Origin: Phenylobacterium sp.
GTDB lineage: Bacteria; Pseudomonadota; Alphaproteobacteria; Caulobacterales; Caulobacteraceae
Direction: 5' to 3'
DNA: 64,000 bases
Assembly: GCA_004799545.1 (NCBI GenBank)
Contig: SSMU01000004.1
Location: 62,001 to 126,000, forward strand
The notes below the pieces were generated by a model. The model did no database searches, was not told the DNA's origin, and saw only the letters and a list, made by a program, of their open reading frames with translations. A program made the translations under genes and the position numbers. Below, in pieces: positions 48,362-57,161 of this stretch (positions are counted from its first letter, which is position 1; every line of letters begins with the position of its first letter).

Positions 48362-49255
48362 CTAGCTCATCGGGTTGTCTGGGCCCGGCGGGTCGCCGGG
48401 CAGCGGGATGAACTCTTGGTCGTCGGCGTCGGGCAGCTTCATCCGGCCGGCCCGCCAGTCGGCCTTGGCCTGGTCGATCCGCGCCTGGGAGGAGGCCACG
48501 AAGTTCCACTCGATGAACCGCTGGCCGACGGTCTCGCCGCCCAGCAGCATGACGATGGCCGCCGTCACCGCCTTGATCAGCACCGGCTGGCCGGGCGCGA
48601 AGATCGCCATCTGGCCTTCGTGCAGCTGCTGGCCCTCGATCTCGACAACGCCTTGCGCCACATAGGCCGCCCGTTCCGGGTATTCCGCCGGCAACTGGGC
48701 CGTGGCGTCCGCGTCGAGCCGCCAGTGGACATAGAACATCGGCGAATAGGCCTTCACCGGCGACTTGGCGCCGAACGCCTCGCCGGCGATCAGCCGGGCC
48801 CACATGCCGCCGCCTTCATAGGTCGGCAGCTCCGCCGCGGCGTGGTGCTCGAAGCTGGGATCGGCCTCCTCGGCCTCCAACGGCAGGGCGATCCAGGCCT
48901 GGATGCCGTTCATCCGTCCGCCGTGGGCGCGTAGCGCCTCGAACCGCTCGGAGTGGGTGATGCCGCGGCCGGCGGTCATCCAGTTGACCTCGCCGGGCCG
49001 GATCTCCTGGGTCGACCCCACGCTGTCGCGGTGGGTCATCCCGCCTTCGAACAGGTAGGACAGCGTCGACAGGCCGATGTGCGGATGCGGCCGTACGTCG
49101 ACGTTGCGCGGGAAGCCGGCCTCGAACTCGGCCGGGCCCATGTGGTCGAAGAAGATGAAGGGGCCGACCATCTTGCCGCCGTGGTGCGGCAGCACGCGGC
49201 CGACCTCGAAGCCGCCGAGATCGCGGCGCCGCTGGTCGATGACGAGTTCGATCAT
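48362..49255 (-). CDS. Pirin-family cupin protein
   Basis: A 297-aa bicupin. Metal ligands lie in FFDHMGPAEFEAGFPRNVDVRPHPHIGLSTLSYLFEGGMTHRDSVGS, with His-X-His and Glu further on; WMTAGRGITHSERFE completes the first cupin. Possible quercetinase-like oxygenase or regulator. ATG 49255 is preceded by GGAGA; a GTG four codons earlier is less favoured. It ends 39 bp before sdaA. Confidence 0.88.
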   Translation of the reverse strand: MIELVIDQRRRDLGGFEVGRVLPHHGGKMVGPFIFFDHMGPAEFEAGFPRNVDVRPHPHIGLSTLSYLFEGGMTHRDSVGSTQEIRPGEVNWMTAGRGITHSERFEALRAHGGRMNGIQAWIALPLEAEEADPSFEHHAAAELPTYEGGGMWARLIAGEAFGAKSPVKAYSPMFYVHWRLDADATAQLPAEYPERAAYVAQGVVEIEGQQLHEGQMAIFAPGQPVLIKAVTAAIVMLLGGETVGQRFIEWNFVASSQARIDQAKADWRAGRMKLPDADDQEFIPLPGDPPGPDNPMS

Positions 49256-49288
49256 GGAGGTCTCCACGCACCTGGAGAGAGAGGGTGA

Positions 49289-49786
49289 CTAGCCTTGCGC
49301 GCTTACATAGGGGCTGACGAGGCCCAGCGGCGCCGCTGTGGTGTTCTTCACCGAACGGATGACGATGCGGCTCTCGATGTTGGAGACCAGGCCCAGCGAC
49401 AGGATCTTGTCGCGCAGGAAGTCGTCAAAGGCATGCATGTCGCGAGTGACGATGCGCAGTTCGTAGTCGGCCGAGCCGGTGACCGTGGCGCACTGCACCA
49501 CTTCCGGCAGCTTGCCGATGGCGGTCTCGAAGGCGTCGAGGTTTTCCTTGGTCGGCAGCGACAGCTTTACCGTGCAGTAAACCTCGAAGCCCAGGCCCAG
49601 GCGTTCGCGGTCCAGGATGGTCACCCGCCGCTGGATGATGCCGGCGTCTTCCAGTCGCTTGATCCGCCGCCAACAGGGGCTGGAGGACAATCCGACCCGA
49701 TCCGCGATCTCGGCCACCGAAAGGGCCGCATCGTGCTGGATCAGGTCGAGGATCTTAGCATCGACCGAGTCCAGGACCTCCGACAC
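49289..49786 (-). CDS. Lrp/AsnC-family regulator (GTG start)
   Basis: A 165-aa Lrp-type protein. HTH: DSVDAKILDLIQHDAALSVAEIADRVGLSSSPCWRRIKRLEDAGII; RAM domain: EVVQCATVTGSADYELRIVTRDMHAFDDFL. GGAGGAAAAC precedes the GTG. It is divergent from the indolepyruvate oxidoreductase gene and should respond to an amino acid and control it. Confidence 0.92.
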   Translation of the reverse strand: MSEVLDSVDAKILDLIQHDAALSVAEIADRVGLSSSPCWRRIKRLEDAGIIQRRVTILDRERLGLGFEVYCTVKLSLPTKENLDAFETAIGKLPEVVQCATVTGSADYELRIVTRDMHAFDDFLRDKILSLGLVSNIESRIVIRSVKNTTAAPLGLVSPYVSAQG

Positions 49787-49855
49787 GTTTTCCTCCTCCG
49801 ATAGCGCTTAAGCTGCGTTGTTCTTGCCCCGGAACCGGAGGCGCGGGGCACGCTT

Positions 49856-49884
49856 TTGGCAAGCAATTGCGTCGATCTTATATG
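49856..49884 (+). promoter_or_regulatory. Sigma70-like promoter of ior gene
   Basis: TTGGCA at 49856-49861 and TATATG at 49879-49884 with 17-bp spacing. The spacer holds the palindrome GCAATTGC (49863-49870), a possible Lrp contact. Confidence 0.6.
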
Positions 49885-49928
49885 ATCATTCCAAGGCTGG
49901 GGAAGGCCCCGAAAGGAAAGAAATTGCG

Positions 49929-52900
49929 ATGCGGCACACAGAAGTGACGCTCGACGACAAATTTCTCCTCACGGAGGGTCGCGTCTTCATCACGGGCGTG
50001 CAGGCGCTGCTGCGCGTCCTGATGGATCAGCGGCGGCTGGATGCGGCCGCCAGCCTGAACACCGCGGGCTTCGTCTCCGGCTATCGTGGTTCGCCGCTGG
50101 GCGGCCTCGACCAGCAGGCCCATCGCGCTGAGAGATTCCTTAAGGACGCCGGCGTGGTGTTCAAGGAAGGCCTCAACGAGGATCTGGCGGCCACCGCGGT
50201 CTGGGGCAGCCAGCAGGCGAACCTGTTCCCGGGCGCCCGCTACGACGGCGTCTATGGCATGTGGTACGGCAAGGCGCCCGGCGTCGATCGCACCGGCGAC
50301 GCCTTCAAGCACGCCAACTTCGCCGGCGTTTGGCCGAAGGGCGGGGTTCTGGCGGTGGCCGGCGACGACCACTTCTGCAAGTCCTCGACGCTTCCCTCGC
50401 AGTCGGAGTTCGCTTTCCAGGACTTCGAGATCCCGGTGCTGTCGCCGGCCGACGTGCAGGAGGTGCTGGACTACGGCCTGATGGGCTACGCCATGAGCCG
50501 GTTCTCCGGCCTCTGGGTCGGGCTGATCGCGCTCGCCGACACCATGGATTCCGGCGCCACGATCGATGTGTCCCTGGCCCGCCACGCCATCCAGATCCCG
50601 GACAACGTCCGCATGCCGCCGGGCGGCCTTGGCATCCGGCTGAAGGATCAGCCGCTGGACAAGGAGCGCCGGCTTCGCACCCAGAAGCTGCCCGCCGCCC
50701 TGGCCTTCGCCCGCGCCAATCGCATCGACCGGGTGATGCTGCACGCCCACCGCCCACGGCTCGGCATCGTCTGCCAGGGCCAGGCCTACAAGGACGTCAT
50801 CGAGGCCTTCGCGGCCATGGGCATCAGCACCCTCGAAGCCGCCGACCTCGGCGTCTCGATCTACAAGGTCGGCATGCCCTGGCCGCTGGAGCCCACCGGC
50901 ATCCGCGCCTTCGCCGCCGGCCTCGAGACCCTGATGGTGATCGAGCACAAGCGCTCGCTGGTCGAAGCCCAGGCCCGCGCGGTGCTCTACGACCTGCCGG
51001 CCCACGCCCGGCCACGGATCATCGGCAAGACCGACGAGCACGGCCATCCGCTGCTCTCCGAGCTGGGCTCGCTGTCGGTGGCGGAAATCGCCCTCGCCAT
51101 CGCCGACCGCCTGCCGCCCGGCCCGCACATGGAGCGAGTGCACGACTACCTGAACCGGGTGTCGGCCGCCTCGATGGCCGCGGTGACCCTGTCGTCGGAC
51201 CAGCAGCGCAAGCCGTTCTTCTGCTCCGGCTGCCCGCACAATTCCTCGACCCGCCTGCCGGAAGGCTCGCGTGCGCTGGCCGGCATCGGCTGCCACTACA
51301 TGGCCAGCTTCAACGACCCCTCGACCGACCTCACCAGCCACATGGGCGCCGAGGGCCTGACCTGGGCCGGCGCGCACTCGTTCACCGACGAGAAGCATGT
51401 GTTCGTGAACCTGGGGGACGGCACCTACAACCACTCCGGCTCGCTCGCCATCCGCGCCTCGATCGCGATGGGATCGAACATCACCTACAAGCTGCTGTTC
51501 AACGACGCGGTGGCGATGACCGGCGGTCAGGCGGCCGAGAGCGGCTTCACCCCCGCACAGATCACCCGCCAGCTCGCCGCCGAGGGCGTCAGGAAGATCG
51601 TCGTCGTGGCCGCCGAGCCGGAGCGCTACGAGGGCGCCACCGACCTGGCGCCGGGCGTCGAGGTGAAGCCCCGCTCCGAGCTGATGGCCGTGCAGCGCGA
51701 GCTGCGCGAGCTGCCGGGCGTCACCGTCCTGCTCTACGACCAGGTCTGCGCCACCGAGAAGCGCCGCCGCCGCAAGCGCGGCAAGATGGCCGCGGCCCCG
51801 CGCCGGGTGATGATCAACCCGCTGGTCTGCGAAGGCTGCGGCGACTGCTCGAAGACCTCGCACTGCGTCTCTGTCGAGCCGCTGAACACCGAGTTCGGCC
51901 GCAAGCGGAAGATCAACCAGTCGAGCTGCAACCAGGACTACACCTGCCTGGAGGGCTTCTGCCCGTCGTTCATCACCCTGGAAGGTGCGGAGAACGCCCA
52001 CCGCGAGGCCATGCCGGCCCTGACCGCCGACGCCACGCCGCTGCCGACCTTCGAGAGCTTCACCGGCGTCCGAAACATCATCTTCACCGGGGTCGGCGGC
52101 ACCGGGGTGACCACGGTCTCCTCGATCCTCGCCATGGCCGCCCACGTGGACGGTCGCGCCGCCTCGGTGGTCGACATGACCGGCCTGGCCCAGAAGGGCG
52201 GGGCGGTGTTCAGCCACGTCCGCATCGGCGAGGCGGAGGACACCGTCATCGGCGGCCGCATCCCGGCGGCCAGCGCCAATGTGCTGATCGCCTGCGATAT
52301 CCTGGTGGCCGCGGGCGCCGATGCGCTGGCGCTCTACGCCCGCGACCGCACGGTTGCGGTCGGCAACGCCGACTTCACCCCGACCGCCGATTTCGTCAGC
52401 GAGCGCGACGTGCGCTTCGACGCCGAGCCCCAGGCCCGGCGGATCCGGGCCGCGGTGAAATCCTACGACCAGCTGCCGGCCAATACGCTCGCCGAGAGCA
52501 ACCTCGGCGACACCATCTACTCCAACATGATCATGCTGGGCTTCGCCTGGCAGAAGGGCGTGGTGCCGGTCTCCAGCCGCGCCCTCTACCGCGCCATCCG
52601 ACTGAACGGGGTGGACGCCGAAGCCAACCTCCAGGCCTTCGAGCTGGGCCGCAAGGCGGCGCACGATCCGGAGGCCCGCGGCAAGCGCGAGGACGACGTT
52701 CCGACCCCTGAGACCACGCCGCTGGACGAGCTGATCGCCCAACGTGCGAGCGAGCTGACCGCCTACCAGAACGCCGCCTACGCGAAGCGCTATCTCGACC
52801 GCGTCGCGCAAGTCCGCGCCGCGGAGACCCAGCTGGGCTCCGACGTCCTGACCCGCGCGGTGGCGGTGAACCTCTACAAGCTGATGGCCTACAAGGACGA

Positions 52901-53369
52901 GTACGAGGTCGCGCGCCTCTACACCGATGGCCGTTTCGCCGCCTACCGCGCCGGCACCTTCAAGGGCGGCAAGACCAAGGTCTGGCTGTCGCCGCCGCTG
53001 CTGGCCCCCAAGGGCCCGGACGGTAAACCGAAGAAGATCGCCTTCGGCGGCTGGATGATCGACGCGGCCTTCCCGACGCTCAGCAAATTGAAGGGCCTGC
53101 GCGGCACCCCGCTCGACCTGTTCGGCTACACCGCCGAGCGGAAGATGGAGCGCGGCCTGATCCGCGACTACGAGACGGGCCTCGACAAGCTGGTCGCCGG
53201 CATCTCGCCGGAGCGCCTGGCCACCGCCGTCCAGATCGCCGCCATCCCGCAGCAGATCCGCGGTTTCGGCCACATCAAGGACGCCTCCGTCGGCCCGGCG
53301 AAAGCGGCCGAGGCGCTGCTCTGGACGCAATGGGACAAGGTGGAGGCCCGCGAGCGCGTCCCCGCCTAA
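49929..53369 (+). CDS. Indolepyruvate/2-oxoacid:ferredoxin oxidoreductase, fused
   Basis: A 1146-aa fused enzyme that decarboxylates arylpyruvates or branched 2-oxo acids to acyl-CoA with reduced ferredoxin. Order: PP-type pyrimidine domain, TPP-binding GDGTYNHSGSLAIRASIAM, 2[4Fe-4S]-type Cys region VCEGCGDCSKTSHCVSVEP...SSCNQDYTCLEGFCPSF, then the gamma domain (FTGVGGTGVTTVSSIL). ATG 49929 follows AAAGGAAAG. Lrp gene divergent. Substrate not fixed by sequence. Confidence 0.9.
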   Translation: MRHTEVTLDDKFLLTEGRVFITGVQALLRVLMDQRRLDAAASLNTAGFVSGYRGSPLGGLDQQAHRAERFLKDAGVVFKEGLNEDLAATAVWGSQQANLFPGARYDGVYGMWYGKAPGVDRTGDAFKHANFAGVWPKGGVLAVAGDDHFCKSSTLPSQSEFAFQDFEIPVLSPADVQEVLDYGLMGYAMSRFSGLWVGLIALADTMDSGATIDVSLARHAIQIPDNVRMPPGGLGIRLKDQPLDKERRLRTQKLPAALAFARANRIDRVMLHAHRPRLGIVCQGQAYKDVIEAFAAMGISTLEAADLGVSIYKVGMPWPLEPTGIRAFAAGLETLMVIEHKRSLVEAQARAVLYDLPAHARPRIIGKTDEHGHPLLSELGSLSVAEIALAIADRLPPGPHMERVHDYLNRVSAASMAAVTLSSDQQRKPFFCSGCPHNSSTRLPEGSRALAGIGCHYMASFNDPSTDLTSHMGAEGLTWAGAHSFTDEKHVFVNLGDGTYNHSGSLAIRASIAMGSNITYKLLFNDAVAMTGGQAAESGFTPAQITRQLAAEGVRKIVVVAAEPERYEGATDLAPGVEVKPRSELMAVQRELRELPGVTVLLYDQVCATEKRRRRKRGKMAAAPRRVMINPLVCEGCGDCSKTSHCVSVEPLNTEFGRKRKINQSSCNQDYTCLEGFCPSFITLEGAENAHREAMPALTADATPLPTFESFTGVRNIIFTGVGGTGVTTVSSILAMAAHVDGRAASVVDMTGLAQKGGAVFSHVRIGEAEDTVIGGRIPAASANVLIACDILVAAGADALALYARDRTVAVGNADFTPTADFVSERDVRFDAEPQARRIRAAVKSYDQLPANTLAESNLGDTIYSNMIMLGFAWQKGVVPVSSRALYRAIRLNGVDAEANLQAFELGRKAAHDPEARGKREDDVPTPETTPLDELIAQRASELTAYQNAAYAKRYLDRVAQVRAAETQLGSDVLTRAVAVNLYKLMAYKDEYEVARLYTDGRFAAYRAGTFKGGKTKVWLSPPLLAPKGPDGKPKKIAFGGWMIDAAFPTLSKLKGLRGTPLDLFGYTAERKMERGLIRDYETGLDKLVAGISPERLATAVQIAAIPQQIRGFGHIKDASVGPAKAAEALLWTQWDKVEARERVPA

Positions 53370-53434
53370 TCTCACTGGCTTCGTCAGGTCTGATCGATTG
53401 CCGGCGTAGCGGCAGCAGCTAGAGTCGCGGCGCG

Positions 53435-53863
53435 ATGCGAACGACGCTCAGACTCCTGCTGGCAATGCTCGGTGTCTCGGCCGTCGGGATCGCGCTCGGC
53501 GACATGCTGGCGGGCGGTGCCGCGACGGCCGGCTTCTTCGAACACCTCTTCGCCGCGCTCACCGGCTGGCGGGGCCCCGACAGCGGCCCCTGGCCGCCGA
53601 CCATGGACAACGAGCTGCGGTTCTACGCCGCCATGTGGGGCGGCTACGGGATTCTGCTGCTGTTCGTCGCCAAGGACTGGCGGGCGCGACAGGGTCTGGT
53701 TCCATGGCTCGCCGCGCTGTTCTTCGCGGGCGGGCTCGGGCGGGCGCTGTCGTGCATCGCGATCGGGCCGCCGCATCCGCTCTTCATCGTTCTGATGTGG
53801 ATCGAGCTGCTCCTGCCGCCGATCCTGGTGGTGCTCTGGTGGCGTGTCCGCGGACCTATTTGA
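53435..53863 (+). CDS. DUF4345-like membrane protein
   Basis: A 142-aa protein with about four TM segments: start LLLAMLGVSAVGIALGDML, then DNELRFYAAMWGGYGILLLFVAKDW, WLAALFFAGGLGRALSCIAIG, LFIVLMWIELLLPPILVVLWW. The RFYAAMWGGYG block fits DUF4345. Overlaps the convergent DUF4239 gene by 8 bp. Function unknown. Confidence 0.75.
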   Translation: MRTTLRLLLAMLGVSAVGIALGDMLAGGAATAGFFEHLFAALTGWRGPDSGPWPPTMDNELRFYAAMWGGYGILLLFVAKDWRARQGLVPWLAALFFAGGLGRALSCIAIGPPHPLFIVLMWIELLLPPILVVLWWRVRGPI

Positions 53864-54659
53864 CGGCCGCAAGCGCCGGCGGGGCCGCGTTCAGCTTCTC
53901 GAACAGCGGCAGCAGGCCCTGCATCTCCGTGGGCTCGACGCTGACCGAGCCGGCGAACGGATGCTCGACCTCCAGGATGAAGACGAAGATCAGGCCGAGC
54001 GAGACGGCGAGGCCGGCGATCAGGAACAGGTTCATCGGCGTCGCCGGATAGACAAATGTGTAGCCGACGATAATCGCCGAGCCCAGCAGGGCGACCAGCC
54101 AGAACAGCGGCGGCAGGGTCGTCCGCGACGTCAGCAGCCGGGCGCGGCGATGCTCGACCACCAGGTTCAACCTCTGAAACGCCTCGGTATAGATCACGGT
54201 CTGGCGGGGCGAGGTCGGTTCGATGGCGGCGAGGTTGCGGAATACCTCGACTAGGGCCGCCGCGGTCTTCGGGCTCTGCTCGCCCTCGGCCATCTTCGGC
54301 CACTCGTCGTCGACCGCGGTCTGGACGTAGGTGGTCAGCGCCTTGCGGGCCGGCAGGCTCTCGTCGCCATAGACCGATAGGTCGCGATAGAGCTCGGCGG
54401 TGGCGGCCGCTTCGTCGGCCACCGCCTTCTCGGCTGAGCCGAAGCCCTCCCAGACTTCCACTGCGGAGAAGGCCAGCATGATGCCGATAAAGGCGGCGAT
54501 CACCGCCATCAGGGCGACGGCGAGCTCGGTCTCCTGTCGCGGAAGGTTCTTCGGAATGGCGGCGCGCACCGCCAGGTGGCCGCCGACGCAAATCGCGACG
54601 CACAGGCTCAGGACGGCAAGAGTCGTCACCCAGATCGGCAGTTGCAGGATGTCGGTCAT
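53856..54659 (-). CDS. DUF4239 membrane protein
   Basis: A 267-aa protein. TM segments near 10-30, 48-65, then a soluble helical loop (GSAEKAVADEAAATAELYRDLSVYG...) and two TMs at about 200-240. ETELAVALMAVIAAFIGIMLAFSAVEVWEGF is the DUF4239 signature. ATG 54659 has GGGGGAGC upstream. Bestrophin-like topology has been suggested for the family; no function assigned. Confidence 0.75.
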   Translation of the reverse strand: MTDILQLPIWVTTLAVLSLCVAICVGGHLAVRAAIPKNLPRQETELAVALMAVIAAFIGIMLAFSAVEVWEGFGSAEKAVADEAAATAELYRDLSVYGDESLPARKALTTYVQTAVDDEWPKMAEGEQSPKTAAALVEVFRNLAAIEPTSPRQTVIYTEAFQRLNLVVEHRRARLLTSRTTLPPLFWLVALLGSAIIVGYTFVYPATPMNLFLIAGLAVSLGLIFVFILEVEHPFAGSVSVEPTEMQGLLPLFEKLNAAPPALAAVK

Positions 54660-54725
54660 GGCGCTCCCCCCGAAGCGGACCTCTACCTGCACGCAAGCTC
54701 GACCGCACGCAAGGAGCGAACGCGG

Positions 54726-55892
54726 TTACCTCACCGCCGCCCGCACGCCCTCCAGCATGGCCTCCCGGGCCGCCGACAGCTCGCGGCCCACGGCCGTCGG
54801 CCAGGCGGCGTTCTGGACGATGATCAGCCGGTCCTTGCGGTAGGTCGTGATCGACTGACCGAAGATGCCCACGGCGTTGTAGCGGTCGGGCGAACTGATC
54901 CACCAGAAGTAACCATAGCCCGCCGGGGCCGGCGAGCCGTTGTCGATCTCCACCTTGGTGGCGTCGCGCACCCAGGTCGCCGGCACCACCGGTTTCCCCG
55001 CCGCCTTGCCGCCGTCCAGGATGAACTGGCCGACCCGGGCGTAGTCGCGCAGCGTCATGGAGATGCAGCAGCCGCCCCGCTCCTTGCCGGCCAGGTCGGT
55101 CATCCAGACCGCGTCCTGCTCCATGCCATAGGGCTTCCAGATCTTCTCCGAGGCGTAGTCGGCGATCGGCATTCCCACCGCATTGGCGAGCAGGATGCCC
55201 ACCAGGTCGGTCTCGCCGGTGTTGTAGTTGAACTTGGCGCCCGGGGGATTGGCGCGGGGCAGCTTGCGCAGGTAGTCGACCATTGGGTCGACGCCGGGCT
55301 CGGATGAGCTGAACCCGGCCTGGGCGACGTCGGACTTGGGATCGGCGTAGTCCTCGTTCCACTTCACCCCCGAGCTCATCCTCAGCATCTGGCGGACGGT
55401 GACGCCCTCGTAGGCCGAGCCCTTCAGCTCGGGGATGTAGTCGGTGACGGGCGCGTTCAGGCTCTTGATCTTGCCGTCCTCGATCGCCGCGCCCACCAGG
55501 GTCGAGGTCAGCGACTTGGCGACGGAGAAGGAGGTCCAGCGGTCGTGTGGGCCGCGACCCAGGCCGTAGCGCTCGATGACGATCTTGCCGTCCTTCAGCA
55601 CCAAGAGGCCCGAGACCCGATAGGCCTTCATGTAGTCGTCCACCGTCCAGGTCTTGCCGGCGTACTGGAAGGTCGGGTCGATCTGCTGCGCCGCGACCGG
55701 CAGCGGATGGACCTTGGTCCCGCGCTTGATGGTGCGGGTCTGGTAGATCTGCTCGATGGTGCGGTAGCCCGTCGCCTGATCGTCGCCCCTCCAGAACAGG
55801 ATGCTGGGCGTGCTGGGCTTGATCGGCAGCTGGGCGAGGGCGGGGCCGGCGAGCGCCAGAGCCGCCGCGGCCGCGATGAGGATGGGTTTCAT
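54726..55892 (-). CDS. Exported serine hydrolase (beta-lactamase class C fold)
   Basis: A 388-aa hydrolase. Signal peptide AAAAALALAGPALAQ. The SxxK motif is Ser123-Val-Ala-Lys126 (TSFSVAKSLTST); the second motif is Tyr in FNYNTGETDLVG. It lacks a clear KTG, so beta-lactamase activity is doubtful; esterase or peptidase roles are likelier. ATG 55892. Confidence 0.85.
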   Translation of the reverse strand: MKPILIAAAAALALAGPALAQLPIKPSTPSILFWRGDDQATGYRTIEQIYQTRTIKRGTKVHPLPVAAQQIDPTFQYAGKTWTVDDYMKAYRVSGLLVLKDGKIVIERYGLGRGPHDRWTSFSVAKSLTSTLVGAAIEDGKIKSLNAPVTDYIPELKGSAYEGVTVRQMLRMSSGVKWNEDYADPKSDVAQAGFSSSEPGVDPMVDYLRKLPRANPPGAKFNYNTGETDLVGILLANAVGMPIADYASEKIWKPYGMEQDAVWMTDLAGKERGGCCISMTLRDYARVGQFILDGGKAAGKPVVPATWVRDATKVEIDNGSPAPAGYGYFWWISSPDRYNAVGIFGQSITTYRKDRLIIVQNAAWPTAVGRELSAAREAMLEGVRAAVR

Positions 55893-55989
55893 GGTCGTTC
55901 CCCCGAAGTCGTCTTTACGGTGACGCTTAGCAGGCCGCCCGGCGCGGGGCGAGGTTTCCATCCTCGCCCAACCACGTTAGCCAGGGTCG

Positions 55990-57099
55990 ATGGAGTTCGA
56001 CTTCGACGCAGTGGTGGTGGGCGCGGGCGCCGTGGGTCTGGCCAGCGGCTACGCCCTGGCGCAGCGCGGCCTGACGGTCGCCGTGCTCGAACAGGAAAAG
56101 GCCATCGGCCAGGGCGTCTCCTCGCGCAATTCCGAGGTCGTCCACGGCGGCCTCTACTATCCCACCGGCTCGCTGAAGGCGCGGCTCTGCGTGCAGGGCC
56201 GCCGGCGGCTCTACGCCTTCCTGGACGCGCACCATGTCGCCTACGACCGCTGCGGCAAGCTGGTGGTGGCGACCGCGCCCGATGAGGTCGAGCGGCTGGA
56301 GGCGATCCTGGTCCAGGCTCAGGCCAACGACGTCGAGGGCATGGCGCGGCTGACCAGGGCGGCTGCCCTAGAGCTCGAGCCGGACCTGAAGTGCGAGGCG
56401 GCGCTGCTGTCGCCGCAAAGTGGTGTCTTCGACAGCCACGGCTACATGCTGGCCCTGCGGGGCGAGATCGAAGCCGCTGGCGGGGCCGTCGTGGTCGCCA
56501 CGCCCTTCGTGGCGGCGGTCCCGCTGGAGGGGGGCGGCTTCGAGGTGCGGGCCGGGGGCGAGGAGCCGGCGACGCTTACCTGCCGCTACCTGGTGACCGC
56601 GCCGGGTCTGTCGGCGCAGGCTGTTGCGGCCAAGATCGAGGGCTTCCCGGCCGACCAGATTCCCGCCGGCCACTACGGCAAGGGCCGCTACTTCCGCCTG
56701 CAGGGAAAGGCGCCTTTCTCGCACCTGATCTATCCACCGCCGATCCACGGGGCGCTCGGCACCCACTACCGCCGCGACCTGGGCGGCCAGGCGGTGTTCG
56801 GGCCGGATCTGATCTATGTGGACACCTTGGACTACAGCGTCGATCCGGCCGCCGCCGAGGCCTTCGCCCAATACATCCGCAAGTTCTGGCCGGGCTTGCC
56901 GGAGGGGGCCTTGAGCCCCGACTACGCCGGCATCCGGCCCAAGCTGCACGGCCCCGGCGAGCCGCAGCCGGACTTCCGGATCGACGGCCACGACGTGCAC
57001 GGGATCGCGGGCCTGGTCGCCCTGTTCGGCATCGAGAGCCCGGGCCTCACCTCATCGCTGGCGATCGGCGAGGAGGCCGCAGCGCGCCTCGGCCTCTAG
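55990..57099 (+). CDS. FAD-dependent oxidoreductase (L-2-hydroxyglutarate dehydrogenase-like)
   Basis: A 369-aa DAO-family enzyme. FAD-binding GAGAVGLASGYALAQRGLTVAVLEQE, then SRNSEVVHGGLYYPTGSLKARLCVQGRRRLYAF, the L2HGDH/LhgO signature, and C-terminal FGIESPGLTSSLAIGEEAA. Substrate is likely a 2-hydroxy acid; the assignment is by clade resemblance. Confidence 0.85.
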   Translation: MEFDFDAVVVGAGAVGLASGYALAQRGLTVAVLEQEKAIGQGVSSRNSEVVHGGLYYPTGSLKARLCVQGRRRLYAFLDAHHVAYDRCGKLVVATAPDEVERLEAILVQAQANDVEGMARLTRAAALELEPDLKCEAALLSPQSGVFDSHGYMLALRGEIEAAGGAVVVATPFVAAVPLEGGGFEVRAGGEEPATLTCRYLVTAPGLSAQAVAAKIEGFPADQIPAGHYGKGRYFRLQGKAPFSHLIYPPPIHGALGTHYRRDLGGQAVFGPDLIYVDTLDYSVDPAAAEAFAQYIRKFWPGLPEGALSPDYAGIRPKLHGPGEPQPDFRIDGHDVHGIAGLVALFGIESPGLTSSLAIGEEAAARLGL

Positions 57100-57161
57100 C
57101 TCGGCCTTGCCTCGCAGGGCCCGGCTGCGCCAGATGGCGCGATCGAGGTGCGGGGGTTGCG

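Noticed and set aside
49878..53375. 1165-aa open frame on the minus strand
   Set aside because: Antisense to the fused oxidoreductase; composed of G/A/R/H/V-rich sequence typical of GC-rich shadows, no domain seen.
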